This document shows, one piece after another, positions 14,644 through 24,261 of a stretch of DNA of 64,000 nucleotides. The notes below the pieces were generated by a model. That model did not search any database. It was not told the DNA's origin and was given only the letters and a program-made list of their open reading frames with translations. Each line of letters begins with the position of its first letter. Position 1 is the first letter of the stretch. A program made the position numbers and the translations under genes. The stretch is from Aplectana chamaeleonis (Eukaryota > Nematoda > Chromadorea > Rhabditida > Cosmocercidae): NCBI GenBank assembly GCA_029168955.1, contig JAPDOI010001871.1:1-64000 (forward strand). Reading direction: 5' to 3'.

Positions 14644-14828
14644 CTTTCTACGGCGTCCTGCGCACACTCATTTGGGTCCCGCACACTTTCTACGGCGTCC
14701 GGCGCACTGTTATTTGGGTCCCACACACTTTCTACGGCGTTCTGCGCACTCTCATTTGGGTCCCGCACACTTTCTACGGCGTCCTGCGCACACTCATTTG
14801 GGTCCCGCACACTTTCTACGGCGTTCTG

Positions 14829-17273
14829 TGGCCCACTCACACCGTGCGGCGTTCCAAAAAGTACTTCCGAGATTCCGCCGTATTGATTGAAGCGTTGCCC
14901 CGTCTCAGGGCGCGTTCAATCCTGAGCAAAAGCCTATTAGTAACAGTGTTTATTCCATTAGTTCATTTTACGGATGAGTAAACGTCGGATGGTTTATAAT
15001 AACATGTTTACGTGTTTTTATCTTTCCTGACCCTCAATTTTGAGGTTCCACAACTTCAAATTTTGACAGGAGCTTGGTGCAGTCATAACCAACTTTCTGG
15101 CCAAAAATGAGCTTTCTAGCTCAACGTTAAGTGTTCCAACAAGATCATGTACGCCAACTGAAAAAGGAGATGAACCCTTTTCGACCAAAATGACGTGGTT
15201 TTGACAATTTTTTCTCGAATCTCAGGTAACCATTCCGGACCATTTTTGAATAGTTATTCAGCATCCTAAAGTGTATTAAATGCAAAAAGAACGGTCTTCC
15301 TACGTTTACTCTGGACCCTGATACTGAGATCAGGGGGTTGCGCGATGGCGAATCAAAGCCAAATCTGGTGAGCGCTTAGCGCTCACCACACTTACTTCTC
15401 TAGAACATAGTTTGTGGATTAATAAAGTAATAAACAAGTGAGAATCTGAGCTGTTCTTATTTATTTATTGAATACGCTGCTTAAGGCACACGTAATATAA
15501 AAATATAGATAACTAGAACAGGAGTGGGAGGCATGGAAAGCGAGTATTGGGATCACAGTTCTAGTAACTCAACAGCTTCTTTCCTGCAAGGCGTTTGAAA
15601 TTCAAATTGTTTTAGCCGTGTCCGCGCTTTGCTTATGATTGCACAAATTAGAAAGACGTGGTTTAGCAGTCATAGAAAGTTCAGCGGTAGAAGGGTACTA
15701 TGGGAGCGTGGGTAGAAAGCGGTACCCGTGACCGAGAATAGCAACCCCGGCGGTGGCAGAAGCCACTGATTTTACTCCCCAATACCCCCACGATAGGCAC
15801 CCTCCCATTCCCCAAATACTATTCAAAATCAACCCACGCCCTCACGACAGGCATCTTAGGAGGGTACGACTCCGCCCATTTTGGGGGATGGATAGCAGCT
15901 GTCGGTGCTATTCTAAAGATGTCTGGGAGCCTATTCACCCCCGAGTTTATCAGAGTTGTTATTCCCAGCCAAGCGTAGACAATATGACATGGCGTAATAT
16001 AATAGATGATAACGAGAGTCAGGTATAACCGACCGCTCTGCTTCTCACGCTGGCTGACTCAAAAGTATTGACGGGCTCCATCATTTACTTGTTTCACATG
16101 CGAGCCAGGTCGGCGGACTCCTCCACAACTGTCCATGGAATGCTATCTTACGCCATCATGAACACGAGAGACGCAGACATATAGTAGAGCTACCGCCTAT
16201 ACCGGAGCGAAATTTCGGTCCGGAGTTGCGACTGCTGCAACTCTTATTGCAAACAGGGGCACGCTGGGTTTACGAGGTCAATGCACGATTAGTCTTCGTC
16301 CCAGCACGCTTATCGTCGAACTGCAGCCTGCAAAAGCAATCGTCTGCAACTGTGGCCTAAAGCTCCATCCCCTATAGAATTTAAATATGAGGTTCGGCTC
16401 TGAAGGCCTAGCTGGCTTATGGAGCAAATAAAGTTTAGAACCCACAGCCTTCACCGCGAGTATTCACCGGTCTAAAGGTCACGGGCGGAGACTGTTATTT
16501 CGTGAATATAAATCTGCTGAAGGATCAGGAGAATATTTTTTCTAACCTGAAAACATTATTCGACGAAGAGTTTTACGGGGATTCCTGGAATAAGATTTGA
16601 TAGATATTCATGCCCAGAGGCAAGTCAGCCGCGAGAGAAAAACGGATAATTTTCCGATTCGATGAGGAAAGCTTCAAGAAAAGTTATGATTGCAGTCTAT
16701 CATCTTTTCAAAATTTTCATCACATGTTTTTAAAGTGGGGAATTCGAGCAAATTCAAAGCAAATGCAAAGAAAAAAGAAGAGCAAGAATTTTGTAATTTT
16801 AGAATCAGAGATTTGGAGGACACCTTCACCATTTTGGATTTTAGATTCCCAAGCAACCTAAACATCGCGAACCGCTACCTCCACCGCAACAAACTTATGT
16901 TTATGGGAAGGAACGGTAATAAATGCATTCTGAGTAACGCTTCATGAATGTAGAGGGCAGACTCGAATGGTTTAGAAAGTGGTTTCGGAAACGTACATAT
17001 ATCCCCTTCAAAATAACCACCTTGTCCAAGTGTCCTTCCCTTGATCGATCATGTCTAAAACTATCTGTCTAAAACTATCGAACCGCGATTTTTTTCCTCA
17101 TCACAGTGTTGACCTCCATAGCTTAGATTGAACTGTGTTCAATGAAGTGATGATTCTTTATGTTTTTGTGCTTCTCTGTGATTGAAAACTTTAGCAGACG
17201 TGGCACAGGTTTGGTACTTGAATACGCATAGAGTTTCAGTTTTGTCTATTTCTTTGGTATTTATCCCACTCAA
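14829..17273. other. Gene-poor unique sequence
   Basis: No convincing coding exon or RNA gene seen. Short open frames here lack splice signals and recognisable motifs. It contains one perfect palindrome at 15,367-15,387 (separate entry). Confidence 0.5.
15367..15387. repeat. Perfect 10-bp-arm palindrome
   Basis: GGTGAGCGCT and AGCGCTCACC are separated by a single T. No surrounding longer inverted repeat was found, so its origin is unclear. Confidence 0.8.
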
Positions 17274-17417
17274 CATCGGCGTGGATCGGGAAGAGACTTT
17301 GCGTTCACTGTTGAAGGTTATCGCAAACTCGGCGCGCCTATGCTATAGCATATGGCACCGAGTTCGCGCCAACCTACAATAGTGAATGCGAAGTCTCTTC
17401 ACGATCTATGCCGACGT
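17274..17417. mobile_element. Palindromic MITE, family 1 copy 1
   Basis: A foldback of about 144 bp. The left arm begins ACATCGGCGTGGATCGGGAA and the right arm, reversed, reads nearly the same. Arms contain GAAGAGACTTTGCGTTCACT and meet near a short central GCTATAGC. Related copies lie at 26,665-26,809, 39,958-40,103 and 42,442-42,593, all with a CGGC...GCCG outer pair and a TTTGCGTTCACTG-like inner arm. No coding capacity. Confidence 0.85.
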
Positions 17418-18082
17418 TATGTATGCTGGAAATTTCTTCAAGTACTGCATTTTGAACCTCAACCTCAAACATCCTTCTACATAGAAACACTTCATTCACT
17501 AAACTTCTGAGACGTTCCTAGATCGAGTGAGGTTCGGGCTATGTGTGGAATTAATACTCATTATCAGTTACGAATTACGAAATACGAGAAATTTTGAAAA
17601 TTACGATTTACGATTAACGAAATTACAAAATTCAGTTACGCACAGCCCTGCTGCGGACCACTCAGCAGCCCTCGGAGCGTGTCACGTGCGCCGATCAATC
17701 GTCACCCTGCTCGCGGGCGCTAACGACACCTCAGAACCTCCCAGACTAGCCATTTGCGTCTGAACAGCCAGATTCTTTGTTACATTCGTCTTTACAGGGC
17801 GCCACTTCTTGGTACTTGCACGTTTGAAAGACGCAAGTAACATTCGAGGGGGCGTGTATGGTAAGTGCGTCTTTCGGAAGAGACCACAAAGACGCAAGTA
17901 ACATACCGTTTAGACGCAGAAAAGCTACTCAAATTGTTTATGACGAGTGCGTATTCCACCACTGATCGATTTCTCGTCGATAACCACTACATTTCACCTT
18001 ACCCGGATAAGTTCATGTGTTTCGCTGATAAAAAACCTCAGCCTTTCATTTTGTTCGTGGTGTTGCTAACTATATTTGCTTT
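17418..18082. other. Intergenic, nothing recognised
   Basis: The stretch around 17,566-17,655 shares AAATTCAGTTACGCACAGC with about 27,307-27,325, suggesting a dispersed repeat. No gene seen. Confidence 0.4.
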
Positions 18083-18206
18083 ACTCTCTCTCTCTCTCTT
18101 TCTCTCTCTCCCTCTCTCTCTCTCTATCTCTATCTCTCTCTCTTTCTCTCTCTCTATCTCTATTCTATCTCTCTCTCTTTTTCTCTCTCTATCTCTCTCT
18201 GTCTCT
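18083..18206. repeat. (TC)n microsatellite
   Basis: About 120 bp of CT/TC dinucleotides with occasional TTTC and TATC interruptions, followed by a short GTGTGTATAT-type tail. Confidence 0.95.
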
Positions 18207-18472
18207 GTGTATGAGTGTACGTGTGTATATGTGCGTACGCGATAGTATACATATGTGTGTGTTTATATGTGTAGGCCTAAGCCTCTCAGACCCAGCGCAC
18301 ATGGGACATATCGTCGAGTATATGACCTTTTGTGCACCCACGAACGCGGCTCACCTAAATTTGCCCACAAATCGTTGATTCACCGAATTACACGTAAGAC
18401 TTAATATTTCCATAGTATCCAGGGTAAGTATGTGAGCTTTTGGCTAAATGGCCGTTTTTGTTCCTATATACA

Positions 18473-18527
18473 CCGGACCATATCTCCTGCAGTTTATAAA
18501 AATGTGATCTGGGAAATAGTGAACCAG
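18473..18527 (+). pseudogene. LINE reverse-transcriptase fragment, left half
   Basis: This short stretch can be read (with frame slips) as the part of a non-LTR reverse transcriptase just before the PLAYIF-type motif; it begins with a GPDHIS-like segment, as in the GPDGIP region of LINE enzymes. It stops at CCAG, where the LTR retrotransposon starts, and continues after the element at 24,262. The continuation across the insertion (KNVIWEIVNQ, then FAYVFSHSS) is what identifies it. Confidence 0.55.
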
Positions 18528-18944
18528 TGTAGAGGCCCGGTCAGGGCATGTATATAGTGTACACAGTTGTATATACTCAGCTAGTCCCTTTTATGTCTTT
18601 TAACTCAAGTTCTGTGAAGCTATAATCAATTTCGTTGTTTACGACTCGAAAGGAGTCGATCGATACGCGCGAGCCGTCTGACCGCCGTTTTCTCGTCGCC
18701 GTCGCCGTCTGGACGCTCGCCTCCCCCACACTCTCTCGTCCAAGGCGCCTGCGACTCTGACTGGTCGGGGTCCCGCCCACTCTTCGCAATCCACCCGGAC
18801 ATTCTACTGCTGCCTGTCACGAGTAGTGGACGCCCGCTGCTAGCCGTCGCACAAGCCCGGATCCTGAGCTTCAAGGTTAGTATTTTCACCATTTGGGCCT
18901 AGGCAGGACCCACCCCAGGACGTCACCGGCCGAGGCCCACCACA
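18528..18944 (+). repeat. 5' LTR
   Basis: Starts TGTAGAGGCCCGGTCAGGGC and ends CCACCACA. Matches 23,849-24,261 with scattered substitutions and a few-base length difference near the 3' part. TG...CA ends are as expected for LTRs. Confidence 0.9.
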
Positions 18945-18958
18945 TGGGGGCCGAACCT
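18945..18958 (+). promoter_or_regulatory. Putative primer-binding site
   Basis: TGGGGGCCGAACCT directly follows the 5' LTR. It has the TGG start expected for pairing to a tRNA 3' CCA. I cannot assign the tRNA. Confidence 0.45.
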
Positions 18959-19509
18959 CACTAAGAGGTACAAGGTAAGTTTAGGATTCCGTGCAGTAGG
19001 AGTAGAGCGACCACTCTACTCCGAAGGAGCGCGAAGCGAACCGTAGGCCGTTAAGAGCGGTAGGTTCGAAGCTGCTGGACTGGCGGCCCTCACTGTCAGT
19101 AGTTAGAGCGTAGCTCTACTCTGCAGAAGGGACAGATGAAAGCACTTTTGCAAGGCAGACCGCTGCGCAAATTTTTAGTGCTTCCTCGGCGGATCACTGA
19201 CAAGTGATCTCGTTGTCCCTAAAATCGATAGTCAACAGGCAGACGCGAGTTGACGACCTAACCGATATCGATTTTGTTGATTCTCAGGCCTGGAACACGA
19301 CCATGTTCTCAGCACAAGACTGCATTTTGAGAATCGTGCAAGTTTTTACTGACAAGTGAAGCTTCTGCACAACATATCGGTAGTCTGGTCGCAGACGCGT
19401 AGCGGACAAGAAGAGTATCGCAGTACCGGACGGTAAACGCGAAGGCAGACGCCACACTCAACCGATTTCTATTTCCACAGCACCTAAACAGACTGTTTAA
19501 GTGTCAACC

Positions 19510-20064
19510 ATGTCGGACAATGTGGATGACGAAGTCATGGCTCTGCTCGATGGTGACTATGCTGAAGGCGATTCGGTACAGAGCGAGCTAAGGCAGTTGA
19601 GGGCACAAGTGAAGTTGCTCACCCAGCAAAATCTCCAACAGGTATCCGATACGACTTCTCGAGTTAGAGAGGCACTGGGAAAACTGCAGGCAATCCCTGA
19701 ACGATTAGCGCGAATGCTAAATGAGGGTAAAATTTCTTCGACAGAGGAAGTTGAAAGGGAACTGACAAGAGTTCTTGATCTTGAGCGTGAGGCTCTACTA
19801 GGTGCGATAGCCCCGTTGACTGACAAGGCGCGTGAAGTCGCAGACCCAACATCAGCAGTAAGCGAAAAGCACAGCGAAGAACTCGACATAGTTTTCGCTC
19901 AAGCCGAGCATGACGGTCGTTGCATGCGCGCGCTTTCAAAACTGCTAAGTGTTGATTCCACTGGTGTGGTCAGCGCAGTGAAACACTTGATGGAAAGGAA
20001 CAAGGGAGTAGTGGCAGACGCCGTAGGTAATAACCGACCAAAATTACCAACAAGAAGACCTTAA
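19510..20064 (+). pseudogene. Gag-like N-terminal region of the LTR element
   Basis: About 184 residues from the ATG at 19,510 to a TAA. The first 60 residues are acidic and then heptad-like (SELRQLRAQVKLLTQQNLQQ), predicting a coiled coil. The rest is helical and charged with no enzymatic motif, which fits a structural Gag segment. The same frame continues after the stop from 20,065 into the 20,095-20,334 segment. It could be a nonsense mutation or a small intron, since a GTAGGT lies near 20,021 and a TTGCAG ends at 20,100. It lies directly downstream of the 5' LTR leader. Confidence 0.55.
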
Positions 20065-20094
20065 CCTTGCAGTGTTCCAACACAAACATGTCAA

Positions 20095-20334
20095 TTGCAG
20101 GCTTCATCGACCACTGCAGCCGCTCAGACTCCTACTGTTGCCATGGATACCGACGAGGGTCAGACGCAGCAAAACGCTTCTCGAAACGCGTTTCGTATGT
20201 TGAAGGTCAATGATGTGGCGACCGACGTGTCCTTGCCACCGATTCACCTCGATCCAGTGCAAGCTGCAGAAGGTAGGTCGGCGACGAGGAGAAATCCTTG
20301 GAACGGGTATCGACAAGTACCTGATCAAACATGA
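20095..20334 (+). pseudogene. Gag-like continuation before the insertion
   Basis: 79 residues in the same frame as the upstream Gag segment, Ala/Thr-rich and then MDTDEGQTQQNASRNAFRML. It ends about 100 bp before the 1.2-kb inverted-repeat element. No domain recognised; assigned by position and frame. Confidence 0.4.
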
Positions 20335-20441
20335 CCGGAACGTGGTTTTCAGAACAACAACTCCACGAGCGAGCGTTAACCACAGGTGCTGCATGCGGAG
20401 AGCAGGGACAACTTGCACCGTGGTAGGTCTCCGGGTGTGCT

Positions 20442-21658
20442 GCGTTATGCCCGAAATGGGCGGAGCGGGGCGGAGTCTGCTGTCACCAATTGCCTAGGTG
20501 GCCGGTCGTAAACGGAGGCGCGAGCAACGCAATTATAGCGATGCACTCACTACGACAGCGTCGACCAACCAGCGAGCCATTCAAACCTATTGACGAGGAG
20601 CAAAAAGGAGAGAAAATAAAGTGTGGTGAGATAGGACAATATCAACCGTAAAGGAGTTATTCTATTCGTTTCGTCTGTGACAGTACATAAATGATCCGTG
20701 CTTTAAAAAAACTTTCTGTGAATCTCTTACAAGGGAACTACTTACTATAAGTCATACTAACCATTCCAAACGAAATATGCTTTACTAGAGCCATTTTTGG
20801 ACGTAAAGTCCGAATATGCCCATCGCAGCTGCCTAGACTCATTGTAAAAGAAGGTATAGGCATTTTTTTCTCTGATTTTCGTACCTATTCTACCCTTCAA
20901 AAAGCGCAGTAGTCTTCCAAAAATCCGGGAACGGACCTCATAATCGTGTACAGGGCCCAAAACTACCTCCCCTGACAAAGTTTGTTTTACTTGTTTTGAG
21001 CAGAATCCGGAGAACAATTCAGAAACAATATAAAAATTCCATGATGGTACCTCGCCGCGAAGCTTTAAAAACGCTCATAACTTCTTCCAGAACGAGTCTA
21101 GGCAGCTGCGATGGGCATATTCGGATTTACGTCCGAAAATGGTTTTAGAACATTTCATTCTTAATGGTTAGTATGACTTATAATAGTCCCCTTGTTAGGC
21201 ATTTAGCCGCTGAGTATGGAATATTGGACCACTGTCCTTCCCCTACAATATATTAAAATTGCGCTCTGAAACTCAATGGTTTTTTGGTGCAAGCCTTCCT
21301 TGTTAATGAATTCAGTTTTCCTTTTTTTTAATTATCGATTCATATCTGATTCACTCGAGGGTTTGGATGTTCTTTTTTTTCACATCTAGTCTTTAGCAAT
21401 TTATTCCGTTTTTCGAATTTTGGAGTCATTTAGTACAATACCGCTGCTAGTTTCTAAAAACAGTTACTTTCATAGCAACCTATATAAAATTGGATCGATT
21501 GGCTTGCGTAGCTCGTTAGTTGGTCCAAGCGGCCGTAGTGAGAGCGACGCTATAATTCCGTTCCTCGCACCTTCGTTCGCACCTCGTTTACGACCGGCCA
21601 CCTGGGCAGTTGGTGACAGCCCACTCCGCCCCTGCCCCGCCCATTTCGGGCATAACGC
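20442..21658. mobile_element. 1.2-kb terminal-inverted-repeat element inside Gag
   Basis: The left end GCGTTATGCCCGAAATGGGC and the right end GCCCATTTCGGGCATAACGC are inverted copies. Similarity between arms runs for about 150 bp (for example GTTTACGACCGGCCACCT in the right arm against its complement at 20,498). No transposase. A target duplication is not clear, so the exact ends are uncertain by a few bases. It carries a second element at 20,730-21,194. Confidence 0.8.
20730..21194. mobile_element. 465-bp MITE flanked by TTA, nested in the 1.2-kb element
   Basis: Ends are CAAGGGAACT and, reversed, CAAGGGGACT, flanked by TTA at 20,727-20,729 and 21,195-21,197. Inverted arms of about 110 bp share ATAAGTCATACTAACCATT and CCGAATATGCCCATCGCAGC. 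A 3-bp TTA duplication is typical of PIF/Harbinger-type elements; that class is an inference because no transposase is present. Confidence 0.8.
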
Positions 21659-21709
21659 TTACCTCCAACCCTTAGTGATTGCAGTGCACATTTTGATAAT
21701 GGGGTAGGT

Positions 21710-21884
21710 GTGACCTTAGCTGCCATGGCGCTTCCGGAGGTGAAAAACTTCAGCCATCATGAGGGAAGAGGATTCACACGATTTGTGACCTCCTTCACGA
21801 TGAAGTATGGCAGGATTGGTCTCACAGATGAGATGCTGATTCATCTTATGAGTGAGAAGCTGGAAGGACATCCCCAGTCAGGTA
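21710..21884 (+). pseudogene. Gag capsid-like segment, left of the 185-bp insertion
   Basis: Reads [20 protein letters not shown] and on through about 58 residues, the style of a retrotransposon Gag capsid (aromatic/Gly-rich start, then helices). It is cut at 21,884 by a 185-bp element. Counting the insertion plus its 9-bp duplication (194 bp) gives exactly the frame change to the coding on the other side, so the coding was continuous before that insertion. Confidence 0.6.
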
Positions 21885-21893
21885 TGAAGACGC

Positions 21894-22078
21894 GGGTGGT
21901 GGCCATCGTGTATCAACACCCGTGAGGAGGCGGGAGAAACGGGGGAGGAGCGAGGTTCCTGATTGGTCGTATCAGCGGGGGGCCGGGGCTGAGTCCTTGT
22001 TGCGTCCAATCAGGAACCTCGCTCCTCCCACGTTTCTCCCGCCTTCTCAGGAGTGTTGATACACGATGGCCACCACCC
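21894..22078. mobile_element. 185-bp MITE with 9-bp target duplication
   Basis: Perfect terminal inverted repeat GGGTGGTGGCCATCGTGTAT at the left and its complement at the right. The arms continue imperfectly to the middle (GGAGGAGCGAGGTTCCTGATT and complement), so the DNA can fold into one long hairpin. It is flanked by TGAAGACGC at 21,885-21,893 and 22,079-22,087. A 9-bp duplication is the hallmark of Mutator-like (MULE) elements. Confidence 0.9.
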
Positions 22079-22788
22079 TGAAGACGCTTCCAAAGGACGT
22101 TAGAGAGGGCCACTTCGCAGACTTTGTGGCAGCCCTGAAGGCGAAGTTTGCCGAGAACTCGTCCGCCAAGCGAATGGAATCGCATGTGAAGCTGAAGCAA
22201 CGGAGGATGACTAACTCGGTGTCAGAGTACTGTGTGGAGTTGGAGAGCCTCACAAGCGACGGCAAATCCAGACGCTACGGAAACCGACCTCTCAATGTTG
22301 AGAGCAGGAGTGAACTGATTGCGCAACTCACCAGTTGGCCCGAGTATTTCCAACTGTTCGTTCTAATGGAGACATCCGCACCACATGAAGCGTACGAAAA
22401 GCTCAAAGAGTCTGGCACAATCAATGCAGCGGAGCTAGAATGTTGCACAAGCGGTGCGCTCGGCTGCGGAGCCGAAGAACGAACGGAGGAGCGACGTCAG
22501 TTCCAAAGACGCTTTCCTTTCTCAAGAGGTGATGACAACTACTATCCGAGAGAACCTGATCAAGCCCAGGAAAGTGACAGAACGAATCGACAGGAAGAAA
22601 GGGTGCAACCCATATCTAGCAAGGTACCAACTAGCTCAGTTGCGAAAACATGCCATAACTGTGGTGAGCTGGGACTTTTACGAAGAGATTGTCGAGAAGA
22701 GCGAGCGACACAAAGTCGCCTGAATGCAGACCATTCCAAAGAAGGGCAACGGTACGGTCAGTCGCGTGCAGAAGCAGTGGCGCCTTAG
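22079..22788 (+). pseudogene. Gag C-terminal region with an altered zinc knuckle
   Basis: About 235 residues after the 185-bp insertion: a Lys/Glu-rich helical part, an Arg/Gln-rich linker, then a retroviral-type zinc knuckle at about 22,651-22,692 reading CHNCGELGLLRRDC. The pattern is CX2CX4-X-X4C, but the usual histidine is a leucine (CTT where CAT is expected), so zinc binding would be impaired. It ends at an in-frame TAG (22,786-22,788), after which the same frame runs on into the protease. Confidence 0.65.
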
Positions 22789-23106
22789 AGCCGGCACCAT
22801 CCACAGCAAAAGTCGAAGCAAAGCTTCACTACGGTACTGAGGGATTGGTCTTGCTGTGCCATAGAAGCAAAACAACTACAAAGCAAAATGTTCGGGGCAA
22901 AGACTACCCGTAAAGTGCGACTCCTTGGACGCACAAGGGACGCACTGATCGATACTGGATCACAAGTCAGAATTTTGCCCATTAATCTCCTACTAGCCGC
23001 GTCGAAGTCTGGAGTTGACTTGGATGCACACGTTGAAGAAGTCCCTGTAGGCAAGCAGGTGCACGTCTATGATGCGTCCAGTAACAGGATGTCTTTCAAG
23101 GGAGCT
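22789..23106 (+). pseudogene. Retrotransposon aspartic protease, N-terminal part
   Basis: In the same frame as Gag, directly after its TAG stop. The active-site loop reads ALIDTGSQVRILP with the catalytic Asp at codon 22,951, the DTGS signature of retroviral-type aspartic proteases, which cut the Gag polyprotein. The domain continues to about 23,106 and is then interrupted by an AT-rich segment with stops; its C-terminal strand resumes at about 23,242. The family length is about 100 residues, consistent with the two parts together. Confidence 0.75.
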
Positions 23107-23241
23107 GTAAGACTGTTTTCGCGTGCGAGAAGCTTAGTTTGCTTCAAGCTTCTTTTGTTTTTACTCAATCTGGATGTATATTGATTACTTTCATGTTTCT
23201 GTTCCTCATTCATGATTGACAAATAAATGAATGAAATGAAA
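23107..23241 (+). mobile_element. Probable LINE 3' tail inserted in the protease
   Basis: About 135 bp of AT-rich sequence with in-frame stops, including CTGTTCCTCATTCATGATTG and ending in AAATAAATGAATGAAATGAA, a short tandem tail of the kind that ends CR1/RTE-type LINEs. It splits the protease fold. An alternative is an intron, since it begins GTAAGA, but the 3' side is not pyrimidine-rich. Confidence 0.4.
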
Positions 23242-23445
23242 GGTGGACGCCAGAAGACGGGAGTCTTCTTCGTAAAAAAGGGAGGCGATGGTACGATTGT
23301 GTTGGGAACGAATATCCTGAACACACTGGGAATTTACGCCGTACCGTCACCCACTGCTCGCAAAGATACAGCGAAGCCATCGAAGGGTACGGAGACGAAC
23401 AAATCGGAGGCAACGTGTGATGCGAGGCTCAGGAGGAGTCCGTAG
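23242..23445 (+). pseudogene. Retrotransposon protease C-terminal part and tail
   Basis: Begins GGRQKTGVFFVKKGGDGTIV and continues to LGTNILNTLGI, matching the last strands of retropepsins, where an (I/L)LG(T/M)N motif is typical. A Ser/Lys/Thr-rich tail follows to a stop at 23,445. No reverse transcriptase begins afterwards; a basic, low-complexity open frame (to about 23,647) is the only other coding-like stretch before the 3' LTR. Confidence 0.6.
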
Positions 23446-23836
23446 GTCAGATGGTCGCAGTCTTACGCCACCGTCGCGCAAAGTGAAGGCCGAAACTGCC
23501 CACAATAATGCGACGACCACAGCTAGTCCAGAGTCTGGTACAGACGACGAGCCCGTCAAGATTTGTAACCGCAGGTCTAAGAATGGTAGACCCAAGAAGG
23601 TCGTTTCGCATATAGTTTCTAATCATACTACGTTAGTGAAAAATTGAAGCTGCTCCAGAGCAGACGACGAACAGCAAGGCGCTGACAGGCGTCCCGCTTC
23701 ACAGAGAAGAAGCGCCAAAGTTCCGACGCTCAGTGTTCTAACGCTGTCGAGAGGAAGCGTCAGGAAGTGGCGCCGAAGATGGAGCAGATGGGCCGTAGGT
23801 CCTATGTAGAGGAGAAGACGAAGGGACCGTCTTCCC

Positions 23837-23846
23837 GAAGGGGAGG
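23837..23846 (+). promoter_or_regulatory. Polypurine tract of the LTR element
   Basis: GAAGGGGAGG lies 2 bp before the 3' LTR, the expected position for the plus-strand primer. Confidence 0.6.
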
Positions 23847-23848
23847 CG

Positions 23849-24261
23849 TGTAGAGGCCCGGTCAGGGCATGTATATAGTGTACATAGTTGTATATACTCA
23901 GTTAGTCCCTTTTATGTCTTTTAACTCCTGTTCTGTGAAGCTATAATCGATTTCGTTCTTTACGACTCGAAAGGAGTCGATCGATACTCGCGAGCCGTCT
24001 GACCGCCGTTCTCTCGTCGCCCTCGCCGTCTGGGCGCTCGCCTCCCCCACACTCTGTCGTCCAAGGCGCCTGCGACTCTGACTAGTCGGGGTCCCGCTCA
24101 GTCTTTGCAATCCACCCGGACATTCTACTGCTGCCTGTCACGAGGAGTGGACGCCCGCTGCCAGCCGTCGCACCAGCCCGGATCCTGAGCTTTAAGGTAT
24201 TTTTCACCACTTGGGCCTAGGCAGGACCCTTCTAGGACATCACCGGCCGAGGCCGACCACT
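23849..24261 (+). repeat. 3' LTR
   Basis: Starts TGTAGAGGCCCGGTCAGGGC and ends GACCACT (5' LTR: CACCACA). Scattered substitutions relative to the 5' LTR and a short length difference near TTAAGGTATTTTTCACC suggest the insertion is not recent. Confidence 0.9.

Larger units (their letters stand above)
1..14828. repeat. 42-bp satellite array (about 350 units)
   Basis: Continuous head-to-tail array. A typical unit reads TTTGGGTCCCACACACTTTC followed by TACGGCGTCCGGCGCACTGTTA, 42 bp in all. Three recurrent variants are intermixed: GTCCGGCGCACTGTTA, GTCCTGCGCACTCTCA and GTTCTGCGCACACTCA, the latter two often followed by CCCGCAC instead of CCCACAC. Because 42 is 14 codons and the unit has no stop in several frames, very long open frames arise on both strands (14-residue periods such as THFLRRPAHCYLGP on plus and DAVESVWDPNNSAP on minus). 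There is no start context, no codon bias beyond the repeat, and all frames are equally open, so I call it satellite DNA. It ends at about 14,828, where the unit breaks off into unique sequence. No telomeric TTAGGC run is visible at the left edge. Confidence 0.97.
18528..24261 (+). mobile_element. LTR retrotransposon lacking reverse transcriptase and integrase
   Basis: A 5.73-kb element bounded by two LTRs of 417 and 413 bp that match over their whole length, flanked by a 4-bp CCAG duplication (18,524-18,527 and 24,262-24,265). Inside are a TGG-starting primer site, Gag-like coding with a coiled coil and a zinc knuckle, an aspartic protease and a purine tract before the 3' LTR. No YXDD reverse transcriptase, RNase H or integrase sequence lies between the protease and the 3' LTR, so it could move only with enzymes supplied by another copy. 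Gag and protease carry stops and four insertions (outer 1.2-kb element, nested 465-bp element, 185-bp element, LINE tail), so this copy is also decayed. The order Gag-PR suggests a Gypsy- or BEL-like origin, not resolved here. Confidence 0.85.

Noticed and set aside
1..14828. CRISPR array
   Set aside because: Units are contiguous with no unique spacers, and the surroundings are eukaryotic.
18083..18378. Leu/Ser-rich open frames at the TC microsatellite
   Set aside because: Translation of (TC)n.
22454..22913. Alternative-frame ORFs over Gag
   Set aside because: Shadows of the Gag/protease frame, which carries the recognisable motifs.
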